NCBI GenBank assembly: GCA_037447655.1 | Contig: JBBHKE010002035.1 | Coordinates: 1-30,079 of the forward strand | DNA length: 30,079 bases | From: Zygnema cylindricum | Taxonomy: Eukaryota > Streptophyta > Zygnematophyceae > Zygnematales > Zygnemataceae | Reading direction: 5' to 3' | Part shown: positions 1-10,755 of the stretch, piece after piece | How the letters are laid out: each line of letters starts with the position of its first letter | How positions within the stretch are numbered: position 1 is the first letter of the stretch | Translations under genes and position numbers: made by a program | Notes under the pieces: model-generated | Told to the model about the DNA's origin: nothing | What the model saw: the letters and a program-made list of their open reading frames with translations, nothing else | Database searches by the model: none

Positions 1-6
1 TCCCAG

Positions 7-3000
7 CTATCCCCGCACGGAAAGTACCGCCTATCCCTCCTCCTTCCCCCTCTACGAAACGCTCTCCTCCCACTCCCACCACCCCATTTGGGGCCCCTGT
101 GTCCAACAACTCCTCTCCTCCTCCTCCGGGGGAGGGGGGGGACTCAACCTCCCGAGGGGAGGGAAGGACGCGGGAGACCACCCTCCTATCACTCCTGTGG
201 GGAGAGGGAGGACGGAGGGAGAGATAGGAGGAGGAGACGCTTGGAGAGTGTACGATTATGTGACGCGACACTTTATAGGGAGTGTCAGCCAGGACTGGAG
301 AGGAGTGCGGTAAGGGGGTGGAGGGAGAGGAGTGGGAATTATCTCTTTCTCGTTTTTTCATGTCGCTTCTCTCTTTTCTCTCTCTTATATTGTCACTTTC
401 TTTCTCTCTGATCTCTTTTGTCATTCCCACCAGCTCTCTCCTCCTCTTTTCACCCCGTCTTCTTTTCTCGTTCCTCTTCCCTTCCCTTTCCCTCCCCTCC
501 CCTCCCCTCCCTCCCCTTCCCTCCCCTCCCCTCCCTCTCACTTTCATTTTTTTCCGGGTTTCGGGCAGCACCAAGGTCGTTTTCCGGGCAGGCGGTGAAA
601 ATTTTTCGTGCAGTGGTCGAAAAGTTGTCTCTCCGGGTTTTACAGCTGTCATGCCGTGGTTGGCGGTAAAAGACGAAATTCTTCCGTCTTTTTCTGTGGG
701 AGATTCCGTGCCTCTGGCTAATGTTGACCTCCACCAGGTTGGTCCCACACTGTATTTAGCGTGGATTGGGATTGTGAACAGATTTTTTTTCAGTTTTTTT
801 AGTATTTTTTAGTCTCTTTTGGGTTTTTTAGCTTTTTTTTATGTTTTCAAGGGTTTTTTTTGCCTCTCCTATTTTTCTGCACGTCTGGTTAAGATTGGAT
901 CCGTTGTATATAACGGTGCGTTCGTTGTTTTTCACAATAGATTCATTTCTATTTTTATCTTTTCTCTTCATTTCTTTCTTTCAGTAGATTTTCTTTTCCA
1001 GACCGATGTCATGTTATTATAGATTATAGAATGTCCTATTTTTCTGCATGTTTTTATAATGGATCTGTCCCTTTCTTCGGTGTATCCCTTTTTTTTTAAA
1101 TTATCTGTTTTTTTTTCAAACTCTCACCCTATTTAGTGTGGATCGCAACTCTTCTAGTTTTCTGCCCATTTACAACCATGGAAGAGTATCCTTTCTTAGT
1201 TTCAATTATTTCATTTTGTTTTACAGTGGTCCGTTTACTGAACCACACCTTATTTAGCTTGGAATATGGACTCTCCTATTGTGTTTTTCTGTGTCTTCGA
1301 ACAAGCAGGGAATCCATTCTTTGTAACGGTGAATCCGTTGTCCCTTACAGTTGTACGTTGTACATAACAGTAGAACTAACTTATAGATATTGTCGAATTT
1401 TACAGGGGCGTACCTCTCCTCCAGATTATTTAACGGAATCGGAACTAATTTCACTCATGGAGAAGAACGGAATCGGAACGGACGCGTCGATTCCTGTTCA
1501 CATCAACAATATTTGCGAACGGAATTACGCTCAGGTGAATTGTGACGGATAATTTTATTTTTTTTTGTGACGTGGAATTGATGGAGATCAACGGGAAATT
1601 AAACGTTCATTGAACTTTTGCAGTATCGAATAATAGTACGGGCAAGAATAAAATTAACTTCAAATTTCATCACTAATTGGGATGAATAATTTCCGTGGGG
1701 GACGGAAAAAAAAACACTCTGAACTATGACATATCACCAGACGTCATTAACTACTACATTGTTTATCGGTATAAGTGTGAAGTTTATTTTTTTAGCGGAC
1801 ACTTGTCGGATTATCAATCCGAAGGTTGCAATAGAAAGGGAAGGTTCGTACCTTCCAGTTGCCAGTATCCAAAATATTATCAGATAGGTGTGCACGGAGA
1901 AAGTTGATTTAAGTGGCCAAAAAAAACTTTTAATGATACTAATGAGGCACGGTGGAGCTCCTTGGCCCAATTTGAAGTCGCCGGGTATACATTGTACACT
2001 AGATATATATACTATATGGACGTTCTAATTCAGTTACCATTGCAAAAAGCTCGTTTCAACGGAACAATATCGAGTATAGATTTTCACCTGAAACGCACGT
2101 CACACATCCTATGTCCCATGTGCGCTAAAAACGTCATTCCTACACCCTCCCCCCCTCCCTCACCCTCTCTCCCCCTCTTCCCCTCCCTCACCCTTCCCTC
2201 CCTTGCTACCTCAAGTGGCATCCGAACGGAGAGTCGTCCTTACTCTCCCTCTCCCTCCCCGTCCCTCACATTCCCTCTCCCTCCCCTTCCCTCCCTCCCT
2301 CCCTCAGGTGGCATCCAGCCGGAGAGTCATCCCACTCTCCCTCACCTTCCCTCCCTCCCTCCCTCCCTCCCTGCGGTGGCGCCCGGCCGTAGACTCATCC
2401 CTACTGCCCTCGGGATAACCTTAAACCGAGGCTACCAGCCCATCGACTCAGACCTCTGTCCCCTCTTCCCCTCCCTCACCTTCCCTCCCTCCCTCCCTCC
2501 ATCAGGTGGGATCTGGACGGAGAGTCATCCCTACGGCCCTCGGGATAACCCTAGTGAGAGGCTACCAGGCCATCGATCCGGACCTCTGTCTCCCGGACAT
2601 ACGGAGACACATAGAGAGAGAGATAACTCTGGTGGCCATGGGGAAGGCAAGGCACGGGGACGTGGTGAGGAGGGCGATGGAGGACTTCGAGAGGAAGTTC
2701 CGGTACTTTGTGGAAAAGGTAGGAGGGAGGGAGGGAGGGAGAGGGTGGGGAGGAGAGAGAGGGTGGGGAGAGAGAGCGAGAGAATGTCAAGAATGGGGAG
2801 GGGGATGGAGGACTTGGCGAGGAGGTTTTGATACTTTTGGAGAAGGTAGGAGTGAGGGAGAGGGAAGGGGGAGGGAGGGAGAAGGAAGGGGGAGGGAGGG
2901 AGAGGGTAGGAGAGAGGGAAAGAGGGAGGGAGAGAGAGCGAGGGAAGGCGAGGCACAGGGACGTGGTAAGGAGGGCGATGGAGGACTTTCTCACTTTGCT

Positions 3001-4436
3001 TCTTTCTTCTTTTCTTTCTCTCTTTCTTTTTATTTTTTCAACAGATAGAGCGCATGGATTCCCTTTTTGAGGCCCAATTTTCCCCTTTGGCCGCCTCCGG
3101 AAAACCTCTTTCCCGATGCGGAAAATGTTCTCGATTTATGCGATTTATACCCCTCCGGCCCGCCCGGCTTTATTGCCCAAATTGCGAAGAAGTTTTGCAC
3201 GTGCCTCAAAATGGAGCCATAAAGGTTTTTTTTTTTTTTTTTTGCTTTTTTTTTTCATATTTTTTGGTATATTTTTGGTGTATATTTCTGGTATATATTG
3301 GTAAGTTTTGGTGTTTTTTGGTATTTTTTGGTTGGTTTTTGTAAAAAAAAAGTGCATGTGTCACAAAACGGAGAAGTAAAGTTGGGATTTTTTGGGGGTT
3401 TTTTTGTCGATGTTTTGTCCTTTCCCTATTTTTCCAGGTCTGTTAGTTTTTGGTTCACATTTGGTTCACAATTCACCCATCTCATCATTTGAGCTTATTT
3501 TGGGTATTCTTGACTTTGTTTGAAACTTGATTCAACTTATTTTGCCTTCTTTTGACGTTTTTGACTAACTCTTCTCTCCTCTCCTCTCCTCGTCTCTCCT
3601 CTCTCCTCTCCTTTCTTCTCCTCTCCCCTTCTCCCTTCTCCTCTCCTCTCATCCTTTCATTTTCTCTTTTCTTTTCTCTCATCTCTATTTTTTGTCTCTT
3701 CTTTTCTCGTTTCTTCTTTTCTCTTCTCTCCTTTCTTCTTTTCTCTTCTCTCCATTCCTCGTCTCTTCTTTCCGTTCCTTTCCTTTCTTCACTTCTCCTT
3801 CCTTTCTTTCCCTCTCCTCTTTCCTCCTCCCAGCTTTACAAGGAACTCAAATGTCCTCTCGATAACTACGAAATTGTTTTATTTTCCCTTTCCGGTCCGG
3901 ACGGAAAATCATACCCTCTTTGTCCCTATTGCTACAACAATCCTCCTTTTGAAAACTCCGGTACAATTTCGGGAGGAATCGGGTCCAAAGGGGGAGGAAT
4001 GCCTTGTACTTTATGTCTCCACCCTATTTGTAAACACTCTCTCCTTCAAATGGGAGTTTGTTCTTGCCCCGAGTGTGACGGTACGCTCGTTTTAGACCCT
4101 GTTAGTGCCCCAAAATGGCGTCTTGATTGTAATAAATGCAATTGTTTGGTTTATTTACCCTCAAACGCGCATCGGATTTCCACTACGGACGAAAAATGTG
4201 AAAATTGTGAGTCAACCATATTAGAAGTGGATTTTAATAAAAACTCGACACCGTTGGAGGGAGGCGTGACGTTACATCGAGGGTGTGTACTGTGCGACGA
4301 ACTTTTGTTGTCTTTAGTGGAAATGAAGCACGGGAAGTCGTTTTTTACGAGGCCGGGAGGGAGATGGAGAGGGAGGGGGAGGGGGAGAGGGAGGGGAAAG
4401 GGAAGATCAAGAGGGATGACATTTAGTGGGTTTTGA
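7..4436 (+). CDS. TOP3B: DNA topoisomerase III-beta, C-terminal 532 residues (5'-partial)
   Basis: Type IA topoisomerase that relaxes negatively supercoiled DNA and, in animals, also acts on RNA. Exons: 7-309, 569-737, 1406-1534, 2506-2718, 3045-3224, 3834-4436; all join in phase with GT-AG introns. The window opens on an acceptor (tcccag, 1-6). The first full codon (8-10) is the catalytic tyrosine of SYPRTES. Then come [59 protein letters not shown] and [13 protein letters not shown], all type IA core motifs. Exon 3045-3224 encodes a CGKC...CPNC zinc finger. The last exon encodes further Cys4-type zinc repeats (CPYC, CTLC, CPEC, CNKC, CENC, CVLC) and ends in an RG-rich tail ([18 protein letters not shown]), the hallmark of TOP3B rather than TOP3A. 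Length from the tyrosine to the stop matches human TOP3B closely. The first exon carries a Ser/Gly low-complexity run (about 110-150) where human has a non-repetitive loop. The N-terminal Toprim part lies upstream of the window. Confidence 0.95.
745..1380 (+). repeat. Diverged tandem repeat filling a TOP3B intron
   Basis: The intron 738-1405 contains several diverged copies of one unit. Its recurring words are an ACC.TATTTAG.NTGGA block (748, 1129, 1246) and a CTCCTATTTTTCTGC block (868, 1034, 1272), followed by a TGGATCCGTTGT-like block (896, 1060, 1328). Spacing is irregular because of T-run length changes. No coding potential seen. Confidence 0.5.
1735..1954. mobile_element. Decayed foldback MITE in a TOP3B intron
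   Basis: About 220 bases with long inverted arms: an inner GACACTTGTCGGATTATCAA at 1798 faces a complementary-type GTGTGCACGGAG at 1890. The outer ends (CACC... and ...CACGGTG) are degraded. It belongs to the same family as 14199-14407 and 27910-28125, which share the CACTTGTCGGATT / GTGCACGGAGAAA arms. The flanking TA duplication is no longer visible, so this is probably the oldest of the three copies. Confidence 0.7.
2140..2505 (+). repeat. Pyrimidine tract with three partial copies of the next exon's start
   Basis: The end of the intron before exon 2506-2718 is nearly pure CCCTCCCT repeats, interrupted by three copies of the acceptor plus exon start. They lie at about 2212-2242, 2304-2338 and 2373-2462. 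Each carries a GTGGCATC...CGGAGAGTC-like block matching the real exon start. The third copy is longest and still reads [18 protein letters not shown], parallel to [18 protein letters not shown] in the real exon. It has lost its acceptor AG (gcggtgg instead of caggtgg). Confidence 0.85.
2719..2990 (+). repeat. Purine tract with two partial copies of the preceding exon's end
   Basis: The intron after exon 2506-2718 is almost pure GGGAGGGA/GAGA. It contains two partial exon copies. One at about 2804-2851 matches the exon's last ~45 bases and still carries a GTAGG donor. The other at about 2945-2988 matches the exon stretch from AAGGCAAGGCACGG to GGAGGACTT. Neither forms a full exon. Confidence 0.85.
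3353..3385 (+). repeat. Copy of the TOP3B exon 3045-3224 tail with a dead donor
   Basis: GCATGTGTCACAAAACGGAG followed by AAGTAAAG matches the end of the exon (GCACGTGCCTCAAAATGGAG, then CCATAAAG). At the splice point the copy has TT where the real exon has GT, so it should not work as a donor. It lies about 130 bases downstream of the real exon end, beyond a T-rich stretch. Confidence 0.75.
3575..3833 (+). repeat. CTCTC/TTTTC pyrimidine tract before the last TOP3B exon
   Basis: About 260 bases of almost pure C and T (CTCCT and TTTTCTCTTCT units) run into the acceptor ctcctcccag at 3833. It acts as an unusually long polypyrimidine tract. The long open frames on both strands here are low-complexity artefacts. 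Confidence 0.8.
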
Positions 4437-4626
4437 ATTTGGTGGAGTCAAAAATGTTTTGAAAATGTTTTTTTTTTGAAGTAAATGTTTCAATCTTGAG
4501 AAGTGGACAAGTTCACTTTTTTTTAATAAGGGAGATTGATAGTTTTGAAGGAGAGGTTTCAAATTTGGGAAAAAATTTGAGGGATTTTCACATTTTTAAA
4601 GTGTGTATAAGTTGTTGTGACATTTA

Positions 4627-4740
4627 AATAAAAAAAAAAAAATGTCGATTGTTTGGTTTTAAACTTTTATCTCCCTATTGTTTTTTGTTTGTCCATTGTA
4701 GATAAAGGTGTGTGTTCTTTTATTTTTTTTTGGGAATAAA
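4627..4740 (+). terminator. Candidate poly(A) signals for TOP3B
   Basis: Two AATAAA hexamers follow the TOP3B stop, at 4627-4632 and 4735-4740. The second is preceded by a T-rich stretch. Which one is used cannot be told from sequence. Confidence 0.5.
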
Positions 4741-5962
4741 GTAATAATGAAAAGTGTTTTTCACTCTATTTAGTTTTACGGATATTTTTTGTATGCTCTC
4801 GATGTGATTCCGTATCATATAATGTTTCCGTATTTTTTATAAAATATAAACTTTTTTGTGTCAGATATAACCCATTTTTTTACATTTGTGTTTCATTATC
4901 TATACTATTTCTTTTTTTATTATTATCCCGAGTTTTTTTTTTTTTATCTAGCCTATTTCGTTTCTTATTGTTATTAGTCTTTTATTATCAAGTAAATTTA
5001 TTTTTTCTTTTTTTTTCTCTCGTTTTTTCGATGAGATTTAGTTCGTTTTATACTAGTATTTCAAAATTAAGAAGTCAATTAGTATGTTGGAATGAAAGTC
5101 GGTATTGTTAAAGAAACACCTTTTTTTTCTGGAGACAGCGTGGCTTAAATATCAAAGTTTCAAATCATATCATATTTTACAAAAAAAATTCCGTTTCCTG
5201 TACTTAAAATATGTTTGAGGTTTGTAATAAAACTATTTGTACCGAAATTGATTTGATTATATCTTTAAATCATTATATGTGAATGCGTTTTAGGAGAGAT
5301 TCTTTTCTCTTTGTTTGAATCGTTTTTTTCTTTTTAAATCTTTGAATCCTTTTTTATTTGAATCTTTTTTTATTTGAATTAAAGATGATTATTAGTTGAA
5401 TTGGTTTTAAGAGAATTAAAAAAAAAATCGCATTCAAATTGATATTTCTCGCAATTTGTTTATGAGTTTTTAAGTACCGAGTTTAAAAATTAAAAACTAC
5501 TTTCTATTTCATGGGAGACTTGTTTTTGGAAAAAAATGCCCTTAAAAAAACACAAACATAACCGTTTTTTGTTAAATTGACCTCTGAAACTTTTTTTCGG
5601 CCGAAAGCTGTCCTTCCATTCTATGAGTTTGTTCTTACCCTAAAAACTTCAAAAAATTAAGAAAAAAACAACTTGCTAAAATTTATACCGTTTTGTAAAG
5701 TAGAAGGTATGACTACGAGACAAAAACATGCGACGGCCATTTTTTTTTGTCTTTTTTTTCTCAAGTTTTATGGAAAAAGCATTGTAGTACGGTAACCATT
5801 TAAGACACATGAGCTGTGCCTATTTTTTTATTTTATTTTTTGTGTTTTTGAATGAATTCTAGATTGTGAAATTGTAAATAAGAAATAACTGCGTTAAAAT
5901 TTTATGGTTTATAGAATGATAAAAAAATAGACCTAAAAATAGTACTTGGCAGCCGGTGCCTA
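4741..5962. other. Convergent intergenic DNA, no feature recognised
   Basis: T-rich, AT-rich sequence with long T and A homopolymers between the 3' end of TOP3B and the element at 5963. No conserved reading frame, RNA gene or clear inverted-repeat element seen. Confidence 0.6.
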
Positions 5963-6886
5963 TGGTGTGTCCCCATGTGTAAAGTATCGATTTTTTTCTA
6001 TCGTTTTCCCCCAAATTCAGTCCCCAGCGAGAAAATCTTTTGCCGGACAGAAAAAAACTACTTTTACCACGGTACAATGAACGTCAATTCAATACTTTGA
6101 ATGTACTCCATGTTTGTCGTCTTTTGCACTCATTTTGGCGTTTTCCTCATTTCGACCCACGGGCAAGAGAATCCAACTCATCAAAAAACGTCATCGCTTG
6201 GTGAGTTTAGTTAAAAGTATCACCCAAACAACGAATGACAAACGATCTATGCACGCGCCACACGAGTGGGAAAATTTTAGGACGAGGGAGAGGACACGCT
6301 ATTTTTCTCCCTGCCCGTCACGCGCATGTACAAACAAAAAATTGCAAGGGTCTCGGACCTCCACTTTCATTCATGAGTCCTTTGCAAAATATGACGCCGT
6401 CGTCGCCTCTCCCCTCTCACTCTCACACTTTCGCTGTTATCTCACACTTTAGAATGAGACATGACAATACTGGTATAAAATGAAAGATCTTTGAAAAATA
6501 ATTATTTTGACTACCTTTAGGTGTTTTTTTATGGCAAGTCAACTAAGAAAAGTCAAAAAAACGAAATTGAGAAACTATGGCAAAAAGTTCTTGAATTTGT
6601 GACGTCGACGTTGTCACAGGTGAGCATGACGTCACAATGTCACAAAGCCTTAAACATTTACAATGTCACAAAAAATTAGATGTCTACAATAGTCATTGTT
6701 TATGTAGCTGCCGCCGCTTGTCGAATGTTTCGTATCGTCCTCAAACATCGCAAGTACCCACATCTACAACCGTCACATTCAGAGTTTCGATTTCATTTTC
6801 GCACATTGGGACGCTCTTCAAAGTAGAACGTAGAATCTTCAATAAAAAGTACTGCTTAAAAGTATCGATTACATGGGGACACCCCC
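5963..6886. mobile_element. PIF/Harbinger-like non-autonomous element
   Basis: Terminal inverted repeats: left TGGTGTGTCCCCATGTGTAA, right (read inwards) GGGGGTGTCCCCATGTAATC. Both ends then have an AGTATCGAT or ATCGATACT word. A TTA trinucleotide follows the right end and CTA precedes the left, close to the TWA target site typical of PIF/Harbinger. The interior has repeated GTGACGTC, TGTCACAA and GTCTACAA words also seen in the copy at 29574-29939. There is no transposase frame, so this is a MITE-like derivative. The superfamily is inferred from ends and target site only. Confidence 0.65.
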
Positions 6887-7049
6887 TTATCAGTTGGAGG
6901 GGGTGGTACGTACAAGAGTACGAAACGGTGGTATGGAAATAAAAGACAAAATGTGTACGGAGTTATCGCAACCCTAGGGGGGAGGGGGGAAGGGTGCTCT
7001 TGGAAACATTTTCCTAATCCGTTCCATACCACAATAAGGATTTATGGTC

Positions 7050-7210
7050 GATAATTCCCGGGCCGATGTTTATCAGTAATTTATTGCAATAGATCGAAAA
7101 TTTATCGCGATTAGTCCTTTCCTAATATATCGAACCAATATATCAATTATCGGTAGGCCAAAAAAGGCACATATTGATTATCGACACATGACTACCAATA
7201 CACAACACTA
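7050..7210. mobile_element. Single decayed end of a hAT-like element
   Basis: Read on the minus strand, the right edge is TAGTGTTGTGTATTGGTA followed by CGATAAT and ATATATTGG palindromic words. It resembles the ends at 25885 (TAGTGTTGGGTATCG) and 28658 (TAGTGCTGTGTATCGG). No matching left terminus was found, so this is a fragment. Confidence 0.45.
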
Positions 7211-8114
7211 ATTTAAAGAGTCGATCTCCTATTGGCTCTCGTCTCTCATTTATTGTTGTTACTCCCACCATCCATCGTGTTTCAAATGGACATCTTCCTT
7301 TCATATATATTTATATACTTATAAATAAATATTATAAGTTGAAGGCATGTTTTGTTTGTTTAATGCCGTTTTTTTTTTTCGGTTTGACTTTTCCCTCTCC
7401 TTTTTATTTCCATATACTAAGGTGGTTTAACCGTTTTTAATAACTTTTAATATTGCTTAAGAAAATTAATAGTAAAAGAAACTAATTATCACTCAAAAAA
7501 CACCAAAAGTAAAAAAAAGTTAATGCCACTTAAAAAACCCAAAAATAGAAAAAAAAAAAAGCTTAATATCACTTAAAAATCTGAAAAGTCGCCCCAAAAA
7601 AATAAAAAAATCACCAAATCCTTCTTTTTTAGGAAATATTGGGCATGAGAGACGATATTTTTATTTGTAAATATGCATCATATTACTCCTTTTGAGACTA
7701 AGTTACCAAAAAAAGGATATAACTACAAAAGTTGAAACATTTTTCTCCTCTAAAAATTTTTGAAGTCTTTCCAATGTCTCACCCGAGTTTGTGAGGAAGT
7801 TTTTTTGAGTACTAAAAAAAAAACAATTTTTCCATATTGTATCTTGTATAGATATGAAGAACCAAAAAAGACCAAAAATAAAAGAAAAAAAAAACAAAAC
7901 AAACGACAGACAAACAAAAAACTACTTATGAAAAACTACTTTCAGATCTAGATTCGAATTCTCAAATCGTGATTTGAACAACGTTAAAAAAAAAAAAAAA
8001 AAAAGGGAAAAAAAAGGGTCAAAATTTCCTCATGTACTCGTTATCTTTTTACTCAATGATTTGAAGGAAAAACTTACAAAAAACTTTAAAAAAAACTTAC
8101 CAAAAAAAGAAGAA
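7211..8114. other. AT-rich intergenic DNA downstream of OXSM
   Basis: Low-complexity A- and T-runs. Short open frames here (for example 7703-7951, both strands) are lysine- or phenylalanine-rich artefacts. No feature recognised. Confidence 0.6.
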
Positions 8115-8120
8115 TTTATT
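8115..8120 (-). terminator. Poly(A) signal overlapping the OXSM stop codon
   Basis: The minus strand reads CCTTAAATAAATTC: the TAA stop (8122-8120) shares its last A with an AATAAA hexamer at 8120-8115. If this signal is used, the 3' UTR would be only some tens of bases long. Confidence 0.55.
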
Positions 8121-10674
8121 TAAGGAGGCTCGGCAAAAACAAGTGAAGCATTCGTACCTCCAAAACCGAAAGAATTCGTCATTACGGCTCGAAGTTTTAC
8201 TTCTTTTTTTGTATTAGTTGGGGAAAAGTTTCCGGAAAAAATTGGATCGGGATTCTCAAGATTTAAAGTGGGCGGTACGATTCCCTGAAAACCAGATTAT
8301 AAAGAAAAGGACAAAAAAAAGCAAGAAAGTAAGTAAAAGATGGGTTTTTTTTTAAGGAGAGTCGAGGGATACAAAGTATATGAAATTTTTTAGATAGGAG
8401 TAGGAGGTTATATGGGATTGGTAGATTATATGAAAACAAGTTCTTCTCTCAATATTGTTGTTAGAAAAAAAAGGACAACATTATTGTCAAAAAAAAAAAA
8501 GGAGTTTCCATGTACAATCAACATTACTCCGTTCCACTCAAAATAAGTTTTACATTTAAGACTCTTTCTTTATTTTATTCCAGCAGTAACTTTGTTTAAT
8601 GCATAGAAAAAATATAAAAGCAAAGTGGTTGTTAAGAATAGTTTAAACAGGCAAAAAATAGTTTAAACCATAGAACAGAGTACACACTGTACGAACTCGA
8701 AATCATACAATATGTACTTCTCGTACGTACAGTACAAAGGACGTACTTTATGCTAGTCAAAATAACAATTTTGACACGACAAAATTGATAAAATCTAGTG
8801 ATCGAATTCTAGACATCAGAACTGCCACCAAATTTTTTAAATTTTTTGGTTTTCGAGAAGCTCAGACCATATCTTATTTGTGAATTGTGTGACATAAGGT
8901 AATGCCAGGTTGATGAGGGTTTTTTAGTACTCAAGTAGTACAAAGTACAAATTGTACATACTCAGCCAATATTTCATACTGAGTACACACAGAACTATTG
9001 TGCTTCTAATCTATGGTATAAACGGACAAAGAATAGTTTAAACAGGAAAAATATTAGTTTAAAAAGGCAAACAAGTCCGAAACTGAACAACTCCGAAACT
9101 GAATGAATGTAGGTTTTGGCAAATAATGAGTACTGAAAATTTACCATTGGCAATGTTAAATACAAGAAAAGTATGAAAAAATACGTTATAACGTAAATTA
9201 ACGTAAGTCTTAAGTTAAAAAAACTTACATGTTTGAGAGCGAGAATAGTGAAAATGGCTTCAACGGCCCCAGCGGCTCCAAGGAGATGTCCAGTGGAACC
9301 CTAAAAAGAAGAAAAAAACTTAAAAAATGAAAAAAAAAAAACTCGAGAAAATGAAAAAAATGAAAGAAACTCAGAAACTCCGAAAAATGAAAAAAAAAAT
9401 TGAAAAAATGAAAAAATGAAAAAAACTCGAAAAAATGAAAGAAACTCGAAAAACTGAAAGAAACTTGAAGAAATAAGAATAATGGAGAGAACCTCAAAAA
9501 AAAATGATAAGGACTTAGTAAAACTCAAAAAAATGAAAGAAACTCGAAAAAATGAAAAAAAAAGACCCTAAAAAAGTTAGAAATGAAAAAAAAAACTAAA
9601 AAAAAATGAAAAAAAAAACTCAACAGAAATGGGAAAAATTGAAATAAACACGAAAAAAACAATAAAAAAAACTAAAAAAAAATAAACTTAAGAGAGAAAG
9701 TGAGTAAGTAAATAAGTACGTAAAACAGTAGGTAAAAAAGTAGGTAAGTAAGAGAGAAAGGTAGGCAAGTAAGTAAATAAGTAGATAAGTAAGTAAGTAA
9801 GTAAAGAAGTAAAAGTAACAATAGTCTTACTTTTGTAGAAGAGAAAAAATAAACTTAACCGAGAAAGTGAATAAGTACAGAAGAAGGTAAGAAAGCAGGT
9901 AAGTAAGAAAAAAAGGAAGGTAGGTAAGTAAGTAAGTAAAGAAGTAAAAATAACAATAATCTTACTTTTGTAGAAGAGAAGGAAAGATTTCCTGAAAATG
10001 CATGGTCACCAAAAACCGAACAAATTGCCCGAGCTTCCACAGTATCTCCTGATAAAAAGAAAAAGCAAAAATCTTAAAAGAAAGAGAAGGAAAGAAAAGT
10101 AAAGCAAAGAAAAGAAAAAAAAAACATCTTATTGAAACTATACTTATCGCCAATATTGGCTGTTGAAGTTTCTTCCTGCATTTCAATTTATTTGTTTGTG
10201 AGTATTCCCACTGTCGGATCTAAAAAAGACAAAAAGACATGCAATTTTAACTGATTTCAATGATCTTGAGATGGATGATTCAACGACAAATACATTCTTA
10301 TTAGAAAATACTAAACCGTCTCATAATTGGACATAACATTGGTGAAAAACTTGGCATCGCCTAGTAGACAAAGTGAAGTTATTGCCCAACCACAAAATAT
10401 CATTTATCGTTTACACAAATCCTTAAACACCATAAGACACTTTTATGACAAAGTAAGATTGACGAAAGAAAATCTCTGAAATCTTCCGCTTCATGATTTT
10501 TTCTGGAATAGAGGTTTAAATAGTCATAAAACAAAAACAGTATAATCTATTTGATGTCTTTTAAATGATAAACAATAGGCCATAGTTTCACAGCATAATC
10601 CAATCCTTCAAAAATTATACAAAAGGCGAAACAACGTCGAAGTTACGCACAAAGAGAGAGTGAGAGAGAGAGAA

Positions 10675-10755
<81 letters not shown>

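Noticed and set aside
2373-2462. Possible alternative or mutually exclusive TOP3B exon ([18 protein letters not shown])
   Set aside because: No acceptor AG before it and no donor after it; it breaks into the pyrimidine tract, so it is a partial copy.
2531-2994. Minus-strand open frames of 141-147 codons
   Set aside because: Pure Ser/Pro/Leu low complexity from the purine/pyrimidine tracts, antisense to the TOP3B exon.
9225-9528. Phe/Ser-rich minus-strand frames
   Set aside because: Low-complexity read-through of intron 11; only 9300-9229 is coding (OXSM exon 12).
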